From: Dillenia suffruticosa
Taxonomy: Eukaryota > Streptophyta > Magnoliopsida > Dilleniales > Dilleniaceae
Assembly (NCBI GenBank): GCA_033439265.1
Contig: JAVTVX010000008.1
Span: 3,286,001-3,350,000 of the forward strand
Reading direction: 5' to 3'
Length of the DNA stretch: 64,000 nt
Shown here: piece after piece, positions 26,520 to 38,701 of the stretch
Layout of the letters: every line of letters starts with the position of its first letter
Position numbering within the stretch: the stretch's first letter is position 1
Notes under the pieces: model-generated
Database searches by the model: none
The model's input: only the letters and a program-made list of their open reading frames with translations
What the model was told of the DNA's origin: nothing
Program-made: the position numbers and the translations under genes

Positions 26520-28117
26520 AGCCCAAGCCTAATGTTTTCTTTTTCGACATGCACTTGGATTCAGAGACTATCCTCCTAACCACACTCTCCACCTCATATT
26601 CTTGCATTGAGCCCCCAAAACCAAACCCCACCCGTCTGTCCCTATTCCCCAAGTCAATTTCATGATATGCCCTTTTGAACTTCTTTTCCTCCCGATTGTT
26701 TATCCAATTAATCACAGAAATCAGAAAAAAAAAAAAAAAAAAAAAGGAAAAATTGAGCATTACCCTCCACCTTGAAACTTAACAATTTTGTTTATTTTGG
26801 TAAATCGAGCGGTGGATTCATAAATGATATATGATGCTGTTACAATGGCCTTTCATAAAGCATCACTACAAAGACACCCAGAAAGAAAGAGCTACTCGAT
26901 CGTTTCTTCTCCCCACGCCCAACAACATATACCAAATCCCATGCTCCAATCCTTCTTCTCTCGAATCCTCTTCAAACCCACGACCTACTGAGACGGGGGT
27001 AATAGATTCAAATTTAAAACTTAAAAATAAAAAAAATTATAATAAAAAAACCATTCTCTAATAGAAACGTTCGAATCAAATTAGTTAAAATATATTTTTA
27101 AATATTAACGACAAAGTTATATGGTGATAAGAGAGATCGAATATCTTATCACTTCACTATTTAATTTAAATATATAATCTGTGAATTTTGAATTTCCATA
27201 AATCATGACATTCTTAAAATAATGTTAGTGGGATCTGTTATTCATGATCCTGCTTCATGATTCATCTATGGCGAATAAAATCAAAGGCATGGACAACTGG
27301 ATGCAAAGCTACTTGGAGATTTAACCATTAAACAAAAGGGTTAATCATGGAAAGAGTCAATAAAGTGGTACAATAATTTTGATGTACTTTCTTTCCCATG
27401 TATCAGTCCAATCCAAACAAAAATCTAAATTCAATGATATATTATTGTTATTATTATTATTTTGAAAATTTTCTCTTGTACAAAAATTTCTACTGAGTAT
27501 TAAGATAACTTTCTGTTTATACTATAAGAGTATTAATTAAATTTTTAACTGAATTAGTAAAAATATGATTATGGATATCGATTATCGGCAAAAAGAAAAA
27601 AAAAAGAGAGAAATTGGGTTATAAAAACCAATGAAACAAATCTCACTATGCAACAAAATTCTCAATAAAATAAATATGGCTACACATGATATATAGAATA
27701 CAAATGGTACCTCAAAAAAATTAATAAAATTTGTATAACTCCTAAGAGACAGGGAACAGCACCAGCTCACTGACTCAGAAGATTTGAGCAATGGCCCGCT
27801 AAAGTGACTTTCAGAAGCTGCCATCCCGTGTTGATCGTTGCACACCCCACACCCTCTGCGTGAATCAAATAAATTGTACCTAGTCCTTCATTCTACGAAT
27901 CCATCATCACCATCATCATCTTCTTCTGCTCTAGGGTAATGGTGTTATTATTAAAACGATGTGATTGGCATCCTATGACTTGAAGATTTCGTTCATAAAG
28001 GTCTGTATGGTCACTCACCAATCCATGCCATGCCAAAATGAAATTAAACCCCATTTTGGAATTGGCTTCAAAATATCATTTCGAATTTATACAAATTAAA
28101 ATCATATGATATCAAAT

Positions 28118-28289
28118 TCTTTTAGATTGAGTGGTTAAAATCACTCTATCTCTTTAATTAGAGATCTCAAGTTCAAATCTTGGTAATGACGAAAAAGGAT
28201 TTAGAAGAACCAATTCTTAAAAATGTCCTATACTATTCGAATCGAATTAGTTAGTTAAATTTCAAATATTGACGATGAAAAAAAAAATC
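28118..28289 (+). repeat. SINE-like element
   Basis: The head 'gattgagtggttaaaatcac' and 'ctcaagttcaaatcttgg' fit A- and B-box positions of a tRNA-derived head. The tail 'attcgaatcgaattagtta' plus 'aaatattgacgatg' and a terminal A-run match other copies of the family in the window. Confidence 0.55.
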
Positions 28290-29320
28290 AAAACTATATG
28301 GTGTGATTTAATATCGATCTAATGTGACATTTAATGTCTGTTTGATAGGTCTTTTTTTTCAGTTTTTCTTCTCCTTATAAAATTAAATAGAAATTAATAA
28401 CTTTTAAAATAAAATTAAAAGTTGTTTGATATTTTTATTTTAAAAAAATGATTTCATAATTTTTGAAATAAAGTTAAAGTTAAAATTTAAAAATTAAGTT
28501 AAAGAGAAGAGTTTAGATCCGAAAGACATGAGAATAAATGAATTTATGGCATGAATATATTTGAAATTTTATATCCTTCGAGTGATAATATAAATGGAAT
28601 AAAAAATATATTTCCAAAAAAACTGACGTATAAAAAATAAGGAGAAGAAAAACCTACCAAATGGACACTAAGAGTCAATATAATATTTCAAATTTACTTC
28701 TTCAAATAAAACTATATTTTTTTTTATTTGATCAATTGGTATCGAGATAACTAATCAAATTCAAGTAATGTGGAAATCATTTCATGGTTGGATCTCTTAG
28801 TATCTATTTTTTTATTTTTAAAATTTAAACTTAAAATCTTAAATAAAGGAGTTTAATACTCGACAACTATGTCCTGAGGAAAACAGTAAATGAAACTATC
28901 GTATAAATCAATCAAATTATGTTTGTTCGTGCTTTCTCAAACTGTCATGATTATCAAACAAGTGTCTAGCTAGTCTGTTAGGTAACAAGGATCAAACTTT
29001 TCTAAACTGACTTGCGAATCATCATAGGAAAAGAATTGGAAGGGCTTTCAAAATGGACCTTATTTATTAGCCCAGGAAGAAAAGAGGGTTCACGAATGAA
29101 TTTTATCTCGGAAAATCCTCACGTGGAGCCCGCAATCAAGGACCATACAATGGGTCCTCCGTTCTGAGCAACTATTTATGTACAGTTATATGGAAACAGA
29201 AGTGTCTGAGGATTGAAGAAGAAGCAGACGAACAGCATTCAATATTGGAAATAATTAGTAAGTGTAGTTTAGCTGTGTGGTCCTAGGTTGGGTTAAATGT
29301 TATAACATGTCTCTCCACAG

Positions 29321-29324
<4 letters not shown>

Positions 29325-29367
<43 letters not shown>
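29325..29367 (+). repeat. (GA)n microsatellite
   Basis: A long uninterrupted GA run about 1.4 kb from the nearest recognisable coding relic. No functional context is visible. Confidence 0.9.
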
Positions 29368-29371
<4 letters not shown>

Positions 29372-30762
29372 GAATTTCTTGTACAACCTCCAATTTTGGT
29401 TAAACTCAAAAGGGGCAATTCTTTCCTGGGACATCAGAAAAATATGGTAAATGTTAAGTCTTTCTTTAGGACCACAAGGAGGAAAAAAAATTGGTCCTAT
29501 AAATTCTTTTCACGTGAGACCTAACTTTCATAGAATGATCATACCGGTAAATGATAGTTACTATAAATTTAGTGATCGACTTGTATTTTACCATGTCAAT
29601 ACAGAGAGAGAGAGAAAGAGATGCATATCAGGTCAATGGCACTTGCTTTCTTGGTTTAGAATCGGATCCCATTTATTTTGTTTCCATCTTCTAGTTCCAC
29701 CCTAAATGCTGTTGAAATTCTCGGTTGATAGGCTCATATTTTAGGCCAAAATTTGGTCGGGAGAGGAAAGGCTTTTAGGCCTCAGAAGTCCCTTTACAAT
29801 GACTGACAGAGATGACAATATAAGTATGAAGACGTCATTTGAGGGTCCGCTCAGCTGCATATGTCCCAAAGCTGTGAAACTTTGGCAGCCAATCTGTAAA
29901 ATTGTCTCTTTTCACAGGCAAAAATCTGGGTACCCTTTTTACTGTGTACCCTTTGTCAATTTCTACCTCTAAAAAAATACACAGATCAAAACTCTCAGAG
30001 CTAACCAATATTTTTGTTGAAGTTACAATATTATGGCTATCAACATAGTTGTATACCAGAATGATGGACATATAGTTGGTCCTGAGTACTGTTATTCTAA
30101 CTCTTGAATTCAAATTTTGTCTTTGGAAAAAACAAGCGTCGTGAGAGTGATATTATTAAAAAAGTGTCCAAGGGAACAGCCCAATAGTACAAACCCCCTT
30201 CCCCCAATCTGATAATCTCATATTCAAATTTTTGTACAACAAAAAATAATGTATTGTTTTAAGATCTTGAAACAAATTTGGGACTCATGTGGAAAAGAAC
30301 ATAAACAGTAAAACAACACAAAGAAAGAAAAAACCCTAAGCTTGATGAAGCATAAGTTCTGAAGCCTCAATAAACATGTTCCTAGGTTTTGGCAGGAGAA
30401 ACATTGACTTTACAGGAAACTTGTCCATTAGTAGAATAAAAATTCTTTAATAAAATGTGTGTCTGAGGAATACAACTAAGATTTGCAGAGCATAATGCTA
30501 GCAAACAACAAACATGTTCAAAGGTATATGCACAGGAGGATGAGGTGAGAGGGACAAAGGACAAATAGAAATTGACAAATATATGAGCATGCAACTTATG
30601 ATATTTTGTCATCAATTGAATGCAATAATCCCAATAAAAATTAAAATTTGAAAATGTGGCTAATCGGGGATGATGGTTCATAACACTTGAAATCATTTCT
30701 CTCTCTCTCTCTCTCTCTCTTCAACTGGGGCAAAAACATTAACTTCGAAAGAAAGCTAAGGC

Positions 30763-31086
30763 TCAAATATCATTCTGAAGGACCCTATGAACCTCCAATT
30801 CATGGATACCTTGAGGAACCGAATGGCCGAAGCGAGCGAGAAGATCTGCGCAATGATTACCCTTTCTCGGAGTAAATTGGACTGAATTAACCTTTGTCTC
30901 ACCCATTAGCCGCCGGCAGTCCTGAATAACGTAATAAGCCAGATGTTGCGGTTCAGCCCCATCTAAAAATGCCATAACCAGCTGTTTCCAATCAATCTCG
31001 AGCATTATTGGGTGAATTTTTGCCTGAAGAACAAGACATAACCCCTCTTGAAAATCTCATAACTCTGCCACCAAGAATGCCTGATA
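30763..31086 (-). pseudogene. LINE-type RNase H-like domain relic
   Basis: Read on the minus strand, a frame beginning YQAFLVAEL is broken by a TGA at 31057-31059, then continues DFQEGLCLVLQAK and LEIDWKQLVMAFLDG. It ends with VQFTPRKGNHCADLLARFG. The order AEL-x-x-x-x-GL, an acidic EIDWK strand and the closing N-x-CADLLA motif is that of the RNase H-like domain (RVT_3 type) of plant non-LTR retrotransposons and derived genes. The N-terminal half is missing and there is an in-frame stop, so it is a dead fragment. Confidence 0.7.
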
Positions 31087-31280
31087 GTTCAATTAATAAA
31101 AATTTTTACAGTAATTTTGAAAATTTTTTTAATTAGATTTTTCCGAATTTACGAATATAGGAGAGTCAACTACATTTTATGGTTCAAACATTTCTAAAGA
31201 AAAAATAAAATAAAATAAGTGTCAAGTTTGTGTGGAGGCTTAAATTTAATAAAGAGTTGAACACCTTAAACAGAATCTCA

Positions 31281-31281
31281 A

Positions 31282-31346
<65 letters not shown>
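31281..31346 (+). repeat. (TC)n microsatellite, about 65 bases
   Basis: The longest dinucleotide run in the window, interrupted once near its start. No adjacent gene. Confidence 0.9.
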
Positions 31347-31348
<2 letters not shown>

Positions 31349-31744
31349 TGTTTAAAAATAAGTGTTCCATCCCATGTAAATTTGGGCATGAACATTTTGT
31401 CCTAGTCAAAAGAACAAAAGAAATCAAGAATAAAGGAATGGGAGATAGAGACCCATCGACTCAATGATCGACCCACAGAATTACCCTTTTCTCCTATATG
31501 GATTTCTTTGATTTTTTTTTCACATTGATCACAATTCCTACACCAACCCAAAAAAAAAAAAAACCCTAGAATTTGATTTAACTAAGAGAGAACTAATAAA
31601 GCAAAACGGGGTATTTGGTGCCTAAGAGTGCTTGGGAAAAAGGAATTGTTCCAAAATATCAAAGTGACTCCTTTGTTGAAGGGCAAATTGCTTGCATTAA
31701 CAAGAAAAATACTTATCTTGTAAGTAGAGAGATTGGAACCTCGT

Positions 31745-31885
31745 CTCAGTCCAAGGGTGTGAGTATTTTTTTTTTTTTTTTTTGATTTTCACTACTGGTA
31801 TAAAATTATATTCTGATTAATTCAATTCGAGTATTTACGAAAGTTCTATTTAGGGAGTAATTCTCCTAACATAATTTTTTTTTAA
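31745..31885 (-). repeat. SINE-like tail, reversed
   Basis: On the minus strand it reads 'aggagaattactccctaaa', then 'taaatactcgaattgaatta' and 'atcagaatataatttta'. This is the same block order as the forward copies at 5637-5690 and 37975-38050. A long T-run on the plus strand (31767-31784) is an A-run on the element strand. Confidence 0.45.
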
Positions 31886-33312
31886 TTTTAAATTCGATAT
31901 TTAATTAAAATATTTAGTATCTAATTTTCCTGGACTAACCATTAGTTGTTATTGGTGCGAGAGTATGTTTTCATTAAAATATCGGGCTTTGATGCAAGAA
32001 AGCCCTTTTCAATAACATCTCTGGGTGTTGATGCCTGTCGGTAATAGGCCATTGTCCATGTCCTAGAGTCAAATCCAAATAATGCTCCTTAAGGTGATCA
32101 ATGAGGTTTTCAGAAACAATTCTGTTTTCTGCCTGTTCCCATATGAATATGTATCTAAATTTTGGTTGCTTTCTCCCGGTGTCAGATTTCAGCTGCTCAG
32201 TTTTTCTTTCAGCTTTTAACATTGGTTGCTGCAGGTAAAAGCCCAGAACCGCACTTAGTGTCTTTTAGTTGGGTTTAGTTGGGTTTTTTTTTTTTTTTTT
32301 TGGAAGGCTTCTTGGCTTTTTGTTGGCATTAGCTTTGTCATTTGCGTTAACTATTAAGCTCTTTTGATATTTTTTATTACACTGAAATTTGAATCCAGAA
32401 TTATCGGATTGGGAAAAGAAGATTGTGACCATTAGATTGTCTCCTTGAGAATGTTCTGCTCTTTTGATCGATGATCTTTTGAAACACAATAAAATCTTAA
32501 CCTACTCTCAAGAACGTATTCTTAAAATCATAGCTTTAAAACAATAATTTTTCTCGATCTTGAGGCAAATTATTTGGTGGGACAGATTCTTGTAATTCTT
32601 ACATAAAATATAATAAATAACACTTTTTTTCATACTTCCAATCAATTAGTATTCAAAACTATATTTCAACTAATTCAGTTCGAGTTATTTCAAACTCTTT
32701 ATCTGAAAAACTTTCCAAATATAATTATTTCTATTATAAAGATATACACAAAATTACAAAATATATCACTTTTACCGGACAAAATTGAGAAAACAATTAC
32801 ATGTGGGTGTGCCCCAACCAAATAATTCTGTCATCATGGTGCGTTTGAGCATAAATGTTCCATAAGCTCACAATTGAGAGATTATTGCTTTTGTTGCATT
32901 CCATTAGATGGTGGGTAATATTGAGTTTTTGAGGTCTGCTCTTCAAGTTCCTTAACTGTGTTTTTGGTAGGGTTTCTGGTTGCAGGGGACTTTGCCTTCG
33001 GCTACAAGTCTCTAGTTCAGCCTTTTTCTTGTTCTTCTGTTTTGGAGTTTCACTTCACGTAAACTTTTGTGCACTAAAAGTTGTTCTTTCTCATATGCTG
33101 AATCACCATGAAACAGAAAAAGGAAAAGTAACTTACAGATATTGTTCAAATATTCAACCAAAGATGGCATTCAATGTGACATCCATATGCAGTCCCCAGT
33201 CTTTGACTCTCTTCAAAGAATCAAAGAACTGAGATTGACATGCAAACTGCATTTGTTTTTAAAATTTATCAATTTCCTATGTTTCCATATGGACCGGATT
33301 CACCTTGGCCTA

Positions 33313-33643
33313 GAACTGTTATGTGAACTGAATTCGCGTAATAGAATTTTAAACTCGAAAAATCATCGAATAACTTGATAAATATATATTAATACATATT
33401 ATATATTATTATAATATAAAAATTAAATTAAATGAAATATATTAATAAAATTTTATAAATTAATAAAATCGAGTTATCGAGTCGATTTTGAGTTCTTTAA
33501 ATTTTAAACGAATCAAGTTTGAGTCATATTATTATTACTCGTCGAGTTCAAGTTCGAATTTGAATACCATTAAAAAATTCGAGTTCCAAGTACGAGTTTG
33601 AGCATAGGGATATTCGGAATCAACTCAACTTGAATACACCCCT
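33313..33643 (-). mobile_element. 331-bp insertion flanked by an 11-bp target-site duplication
   Basis: The direct repeat 'accttggccta' occurs at 33302-33312 and again at 33644-33654, flanking the insert exactly. On the minus strand the insert starts 'aggggtgtattcaagttga' and is rich in 'actcga' and 'gagtt' motifs. A possibly related sequence lies in the intron at about 55150-55450. There is no coding capacity. The class is undetermined: 11 bp is long for a hAT element and there is no poly-A end. Confidence 0.65.
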
Positions 33644-34294
33644 ACCTTGGCCTAAGCATTCCAGTCGCCAATCAATAGGATGAGACGCCTTCGGTTAACT
33701 GCCATGTCCCAAACTTGAAATCAAATTAAAAATAAAATAGAACAGTCATCTTATTCTTGGCCAACAAAGAAAGGGTCAATTTGGTCCATGATGAGACTTT
33801 AATTTACATAAGAAAGGGCCATCTTGGCCTTGGGTTAACCACATATACCACTTGAACACCGGCAAGTAAATTGTCCAAGTATATTTTAGCAAAGGAAGAA
33901 TAAATCGAAGTGATGCATGCATGTAGCAATGACAGACCAAGAAAACCTCATCAAGTGAATTCCAGCTGAAGTTTGCACAATGAAAAGATGCAAGAACATT
34001 TCAAATATGCTTCCATGCACTTATACCTAAATTAGGGTCTGAAATTGTTTTTTACATCGGTTAGACGCACCAAGTAGCATGTCTCTACTTCGAAACTGCA
34101 GGTGCTAGATCACAAGATGCAACCAAGGAGCATGCTGGTTTTCCGCAATTTGAAAATACATAAATAACAAGGATCAAACAAGGGTAATGTGTTCGAGGTA
34201 AGCTTAAGTTAAAATAAATACAAGTCAACCAAGAAATCATGAACTGATTTAAGAAACAACTACTGGGATCATTTGATGAAGCTTACCAAGCAAA

Positions 34295-36305
34295 TTATCC
34301 TCCTCGCATATGTGCACCAAGTTCACCAAAATCATCAGCTTCCATTGTATCCTCAGTTAGGCGGACAGCATCCAGCTTCTGCTTGAGAACCTCTATCGCA
34401 TTGATCACCAACTGAGAGGCTTTGATTGCACCAGTAGATTCAACTGTAAATATGAAGCTATCTTCCTTGGCATGGATATCAACTAGCCCTGGCTTCCCCA
34501 ATGCATCCGCTTTCTTGATAACTTCATCATCGTAAGTGTATGCCTCAGGATCAACCACCACCACCTAAAAGATAATCCCAGACCAAGTTAAAGAAATTTC
34601 TAGAAATATTGTTACAAACAAATATATCTATATCCCAGAAAATTGAACATAGATCCTACACTTAAATGAACACATCCAGCAAGCTGAGGTGGCAAGGGAT
34701 GCATTTTCAGTGGGTCTTAAACCTTCATCAGCTTACGCAGGCAGAAGCTCGACTGATGAATGAGTAAACCAAAGCAATTGACAAGACTATAATAATCCTA
34801 CTCACTTGTAATAAAAATGAGTAATCACAGAGAACAGATATCTTGTCATACAAACCACATAATGTTTCCTTGTGTGATGCAATCAATAACCCTTTCTGTG
34901 AAGATTTTTATGACTAACGAATTGGGCTGGTTAGATGATCTCCCTGCCCCCAATCTTTTTCCTCACAAAAATAGATCACATGGTCTCTGGATAAAGGCTT
35001 CATAACAGAGAAAAAAAGAACACCATAATAGAGTATAAAATTACGGATCTTCTGACTTTGGAAAAATTGAATAACTTCCAAGAGTAATCTACACCTGTAA
35101 ATAACTTTCAATCATCAATATCCACCTCTTCTCTGCTGGACTGACCAACATAACAGATGGTATGAGGTGGATATTCTGTTAAAATGGCCAATTTTAAAGG
35201 CTTACCATTATGTAGAACTGGGTTCATTGCATTTCAAATCCATGTTAAAGCACTATAAGAAGACACAACCTAAAGTAGACTAGTACTCATTTACATCGCA
35301 AGCTCACACTCTATGCTTCTACCGTAAATATCCAACAGCATAAACAAAAACTCCAAAACTTCCTATATTGTGGCTGTCTTTTTTTTTTGGGGGGGTGCTT
35401 CAGGGTACCTGGTGGCTCAAACGCTAATTAGGCAAAAGTTGCATCAGCCATATTTAGCAACTAAGTGCCTTCATCTACTATATTTGATGGGTTCATGGGT
35501 TGCTAAAATATATTCTGGCTACGTAGCTCATGTTATTATCTTGACAATTGCATCATGTTTACAGCAGTTGAAAATGCCCCAAACATATAACTATGCAGTT
35601 TATAAATAATGAGTCTCATAAAACAATTTATATATTACCAAAACATCTGATCTAGTAACATCAAAATTTTCAACCAGCAGCAGAAGCAAAATAAGTAGAG
35701 CAAAATCATCACTATGGAAGGGCATATTGAGGAAAAGGATTGATCACAACCTGCTGAGTATTAGGATCAATGTCAAAAACTTTGGTAGGACTGCTTTCTA
35801 CCCAAGCTCTTTTCTCTTCAAGTGACAAAGTCTCCATCAAATCTTCATTGATATGAATATCAGGTTCATACATAAAAGTTACAGTTGCTGCTGGTGACCA
35901 TTTTGCATGGTCTTTCCCAATTCCTTTTCTTGCAATTGCTCTCAGCCTCAACTCTTGTCCGCGCCTCAATTTTACAATGATGATTCCCCTGGATATGAAG
36001 AGAACCATGATCTTTATTATATTCTCAAATTTAACAGGTCAAATGAGACCATCTTTGACCAATATCTATGCATTTAACTCATAAACTCAGATCGCACTGT
36101 ATAATATTGTGCCATTTATGCCTGACTTCTCGCGAACACAAAATGTTTCAGAGAGAGAGAGAGAGAGAGAGAGAGCAAGAGCATCCAAATTTGGTTCCAT
36201 TACTCTTTTGCAAATCCCTATTTTGTAATTTCAAAAACAAATGTGTTTTCAAGTTCCAATTTTTCACAAACACCCTAAAATCTCCTCAGTTCCAAGCACA
36301 AAATC

Positions 36306-36340
<35 letters not shown>

Positions 36341-37112
36341 AATTAAATTTGTTTCCTCTACCCCTTATCAACATGTACTTTGGGCAATCCATTCAAGATG
36401 AGGGTGGAGGTGGTCCTTGTTATTTATTTAGTTTTTTAAATCCAAACCCTAAAATCTCCTTTTTTTTCAACACACATTAAATCAAATCCCTACTTCACTC
36501 CCTTCAAATTTTTACAAAACATTTTTCAAACACAGAAAGCAAATCACAGAGAGAGGCCGAGTTTGGTTCCGTTACTCTTCTGCAAAACCCTAACTTTTAA
36601 CTTCAACTCAAAGCCCTAAAATCTCAGTTTCTAAAACAGAGAGAGAGAGAGATTAACCTCTGCTCCGGCGTCTCAAAACCACCAGAGCCGGAAGCATCCG
36701 CAAAATCAACAGGAACCACAGAGGGGTCGGAGCTAATCAGATCCTTGCTCGTCACATCAAGCGTCTGATCAGTAACAGCCCTAGCCCTCAAATGAAACTC
36801 CACCGAGCAATACTCACACTGACCATCACCATCACAAGCATCACAGTCGCGTGAGAAGCGCATCCCCATGGCTCTCTCGCTCGTTAAAGGGATGAGACCC
36901 AGACGATGAGCGATGAACTCGTCGTTTAGGACCGATGAATTCACTTCGATTTCGACGAGGTCGATTGCAATCGTTGGAACCTCGGCGATCATGACCCGAC
37001 GTAGAGCGTTGGCCATGCTTGCATCGGTTTCCCGAAGCTCGAATTTGCAGTAGTCGTCTTTCAGTTCTCTGATTTTGATTTTGGGGAATCTCTGGTATGA
37101 AATGCCCTCCAT
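34295..37112 (-). CDS. NRPB3: DNA-directed RNA polymerase II subunit 3 (RPB3)
   Basis: Three exons on the minus strand: 37112-36658, 35988-35751 and 34564-34295. They encode 320 residues, the family's usual length, with continuous phase. The N-terminus [16 protein letters not shown] and the alpha-like dimerisation segment [18 protein letters not shown] (residues 34-51) are diagnostic. A zinc-type cluster C90-x2-C93-x5-C99-x2-C102 lies in the insert domain. The second RpoA-like half ends with [19 protein letters not shown] and [10 protein letters not shown]. The subunit forms the assembly platform with RPB11 in Pol II, and in plants is shared with Pol IV and Pol V. The (CT)n run just before the start (37120-37140) is leader sequence. 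Intron 1 (35989-36657) carries two GA tracts. Confidence 0.97.
36148..36340 (+). repeat. Two (GA)n tracts in RPB3 intron 1
   Basis: GA runs at 36148-36174 and 36308-36340, about 130 bases apart, both inside intron 1 of the RPB3 gene. On the gene strand they are CT runs. Whether they affect expression cannot be told from sequence. Confidence 0.8.
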
Positions 37113-38575
37113 TGTTTCACTCTCTCTCTCTCTCTCTCTCGTTCAGGGAGTGAAGGGTGAGAGGAGGAATGGAAAACAAAACCCTCGTGGAGGGCATAGA
37201 TACTCTTCTTAATGGGCTTGGGTAGCAATGGGCTGAATACAATATTTTGCCCAGCATATTTTTTACCTTTTTTATTTTCCATTTTATATATAAATTTTTA
37301 TTTAGTGACCGACTTTCGATTTAATAAATAAAGTTATTAAATTTATTAACTAAAATTCATATTCAAGACTTAAATTGATATTTAACTATCAGTGATTTTT
37401 CAAAAATAATATGTTAGAATGATTGATAATCGTTGAATCCTGATCCAACGACTACTATATAAAATCCCCTTTGGTATCGTATGATCATTCATGCTCAGGT
37501 GTAAAATGATTGATGATCACTGAACCCATTCATTAATAGATTTAGTTTTAGTTTTTGCCTATCAACATTAGATGACTCCTAAATTTTTAACGTCATAGAT
37601 TATTTATTATTAATTTCTTATTATAAAGAAAGATAAAATTTTTAAATTCGAGATCTTAAATTAAAATATTGAGTTTTTAATATTACTGAATCCAAGCGCA
37701 AATGGTGGTGGATTCAATTCTAGTATCAAGGAAACGTAAAGGCACTCTCCAATTGGTCTACGCAGGCATATAGACCTTCACAACTAGGCACGATTGAAAT
37801 GAAGTTCACATCTTTGTTGATCGTCTAATTTCAAATATGCTCGAATTTGCTTAATGAGTGGCACACTAATTTGCATATAATAAAAGCCTAGGGGTCAATA
37901 AATAATTGATTTAATGTATAAAAATATTAGATTTTTAATTAATTTTTGAATTCAAAATTTATGAATTAAAAAAATTATATTGAGAGAGTTGCTTTCTGAA
38001 ATGGACTCGACAAACGTTCGAACCAGATTAATCAGAATATAGTTCTGAAGGTCAATGGATATAGCACATAAAAATAAAAATAATAAAAGCCCCAGGCTTT
38101 GCCAATTCTTTTGATTTATCATTGAAGTATTGGCTAAAATAAAAAATCACACTCCGAGCTAGAAGCATGGTATTCAATATGTTAATAAACACAAACTGCA
38201 AAGCAGTTTTGCCATGTAAATCTACAAGAAAAATTCTATAAAAATTGTTATCCATAGAAACCTATCCTAAAAATTCAAACCAAATTTCAGCTTCTTTACT
38301 TTAGGCATTGCTGCACATAATGTGGAGCCAAAACAGGAGAAGCTGTGCCAAATGAGGACGTCAAGTTTCAACTGCAACTTCACTTCTTCTGGCAGTCTGC
38401 AAGTATGAGAAAGTTGCAAAGATCAGATACTCTAGCATTATCGGAAGCTCATAAATAAGAGACAAGACTAAGAGTCCTATTTGGGAAAGTTGAGGTTACC
38501 TTCAATGGAAATTAGACGTGATTTGTCCCTAATGGGACAGCCTAGTGATATAAATAGGAAATTTCACGAATATTT
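37113..38575. other. RPB3 promoter side and AT-rich intergenic DNA
   Basis: The first 150 bases are the RPB3 leader/promoter with a CT run (37120-37140). The rest is AT-rich with a SINE-like tail at about 37930-38060. From about 38280 onward it may be 3' UTR of a transcript using the exon at 38576-38701. No coding region recognised. Confidence 0.5.
37930..38060 (+). repeat. SINE-like tail fragment
   Basis: It contains 'gagagttgctttctgaaat', 'cgttcgaaccagattaatca' and 'gaatatagttctgaaggtca', in the same order as the copy at 5637-5700. Confidence 0.5.
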
Positions 38576-38701
38576 TCATTTCATAAGAATGCATCTTATG
38601 GGAGATCCCTCAGCACCAAGCAGTGTTGGATGTAAGCAGTGGACGTCGTAAATTCCATCAGGAACACCCTCCAATTTCAGGCCTTCGACAAGAATGATTT
38701 C
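38576..38701 (-). CDS. Second intact copy of the cyclase-family terminal exon (alternative last exon or relic)
   Basis: On the minus strand an acceptor 'gatgctgtag' is followed by 42 codons ending in TGA. The sequence starts [12 protein letters not shown] and ends [15 protein letters not shown]. It has exactly the same length (126 bases) and phase as the last exon of the cyclase gene at 41056-40931. Differences are a mixture of silent changes and substitutions, notably HCLHPTLLG where the main exon reads HCLALRLLG. Flanking DNA is not similar between the two, so the duplication is old, or the exon has been retained by selection. It lies about 2.2 kb downstream on the same strand, so it could be spliced as an alternative last exon; or it is what is left of a tandem paralogue. 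Confidence 0.75.
   Translation of the reverse strand, partial: EIILVEGLKLEGVPDGIYDVHCLHPTLLGAEGSPIRCILMK

Larger units (their letters stand above)
22331..30762. other. Long gene-poor AT-rich region
   Basis: I find no supportable gene. Contents noted: an (AT)n tract at 23348-23372; a small GC-richer island at about 24565-24660 in otherwise AT-rich DNA; a CT tract (26444-26477) followed by CCGTCA hexamers (26484-26519); poly-A/T runs; SINE-like copies (27000-27110, 28118-28289); a (GA)n run (29325-29367); a CT run (30695-30720). Open frames such as 23740-23988 and 29835-30113 (minus) are not recognised as any family. Confidence 0.6.
31087..34294. other. Intergenic region between the RNase H relic and RPB3
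   Basis: It holds the (TC)n run at 31281-31346, a reversed SINE-like tail (about 31745-31885) and an inserted 331-bp repeat (33313-33643). An open frame at 31974-32222 (minus) reads like protein but is not recognised. The last part before 34295 is the probable RPB3 3' UTR. Confidence 0.5.

Noticed and set aside
26255-26532. Overlapping open frames on both strands rich in Ser/Leu or Arg/Glu
   Set aside because: They are translations of the CT/GA microsatellite and the CCGTCA hexamers.
29835-30113. Minus-strand open frame of 92 codons that looks protein-like at its C-terminus (GYTVKRVPRFLPVKRD)
   Set aside because: No recognised family, no convincing splice partners, no similar neighbour. Could be an exon relic, but not supportable as a gene.
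30382-30696. 104-codon minus-strand open frame
   Set aside because: Composition and lack of any motif suggest chance; it adjoins a CT microsatellite.
31974-32222. Minus-strand open frame of 82 codons, moderately protein-like
   Set aside because: No motif recognised and no adjoining exon; AT-poor composition alone is not enough.
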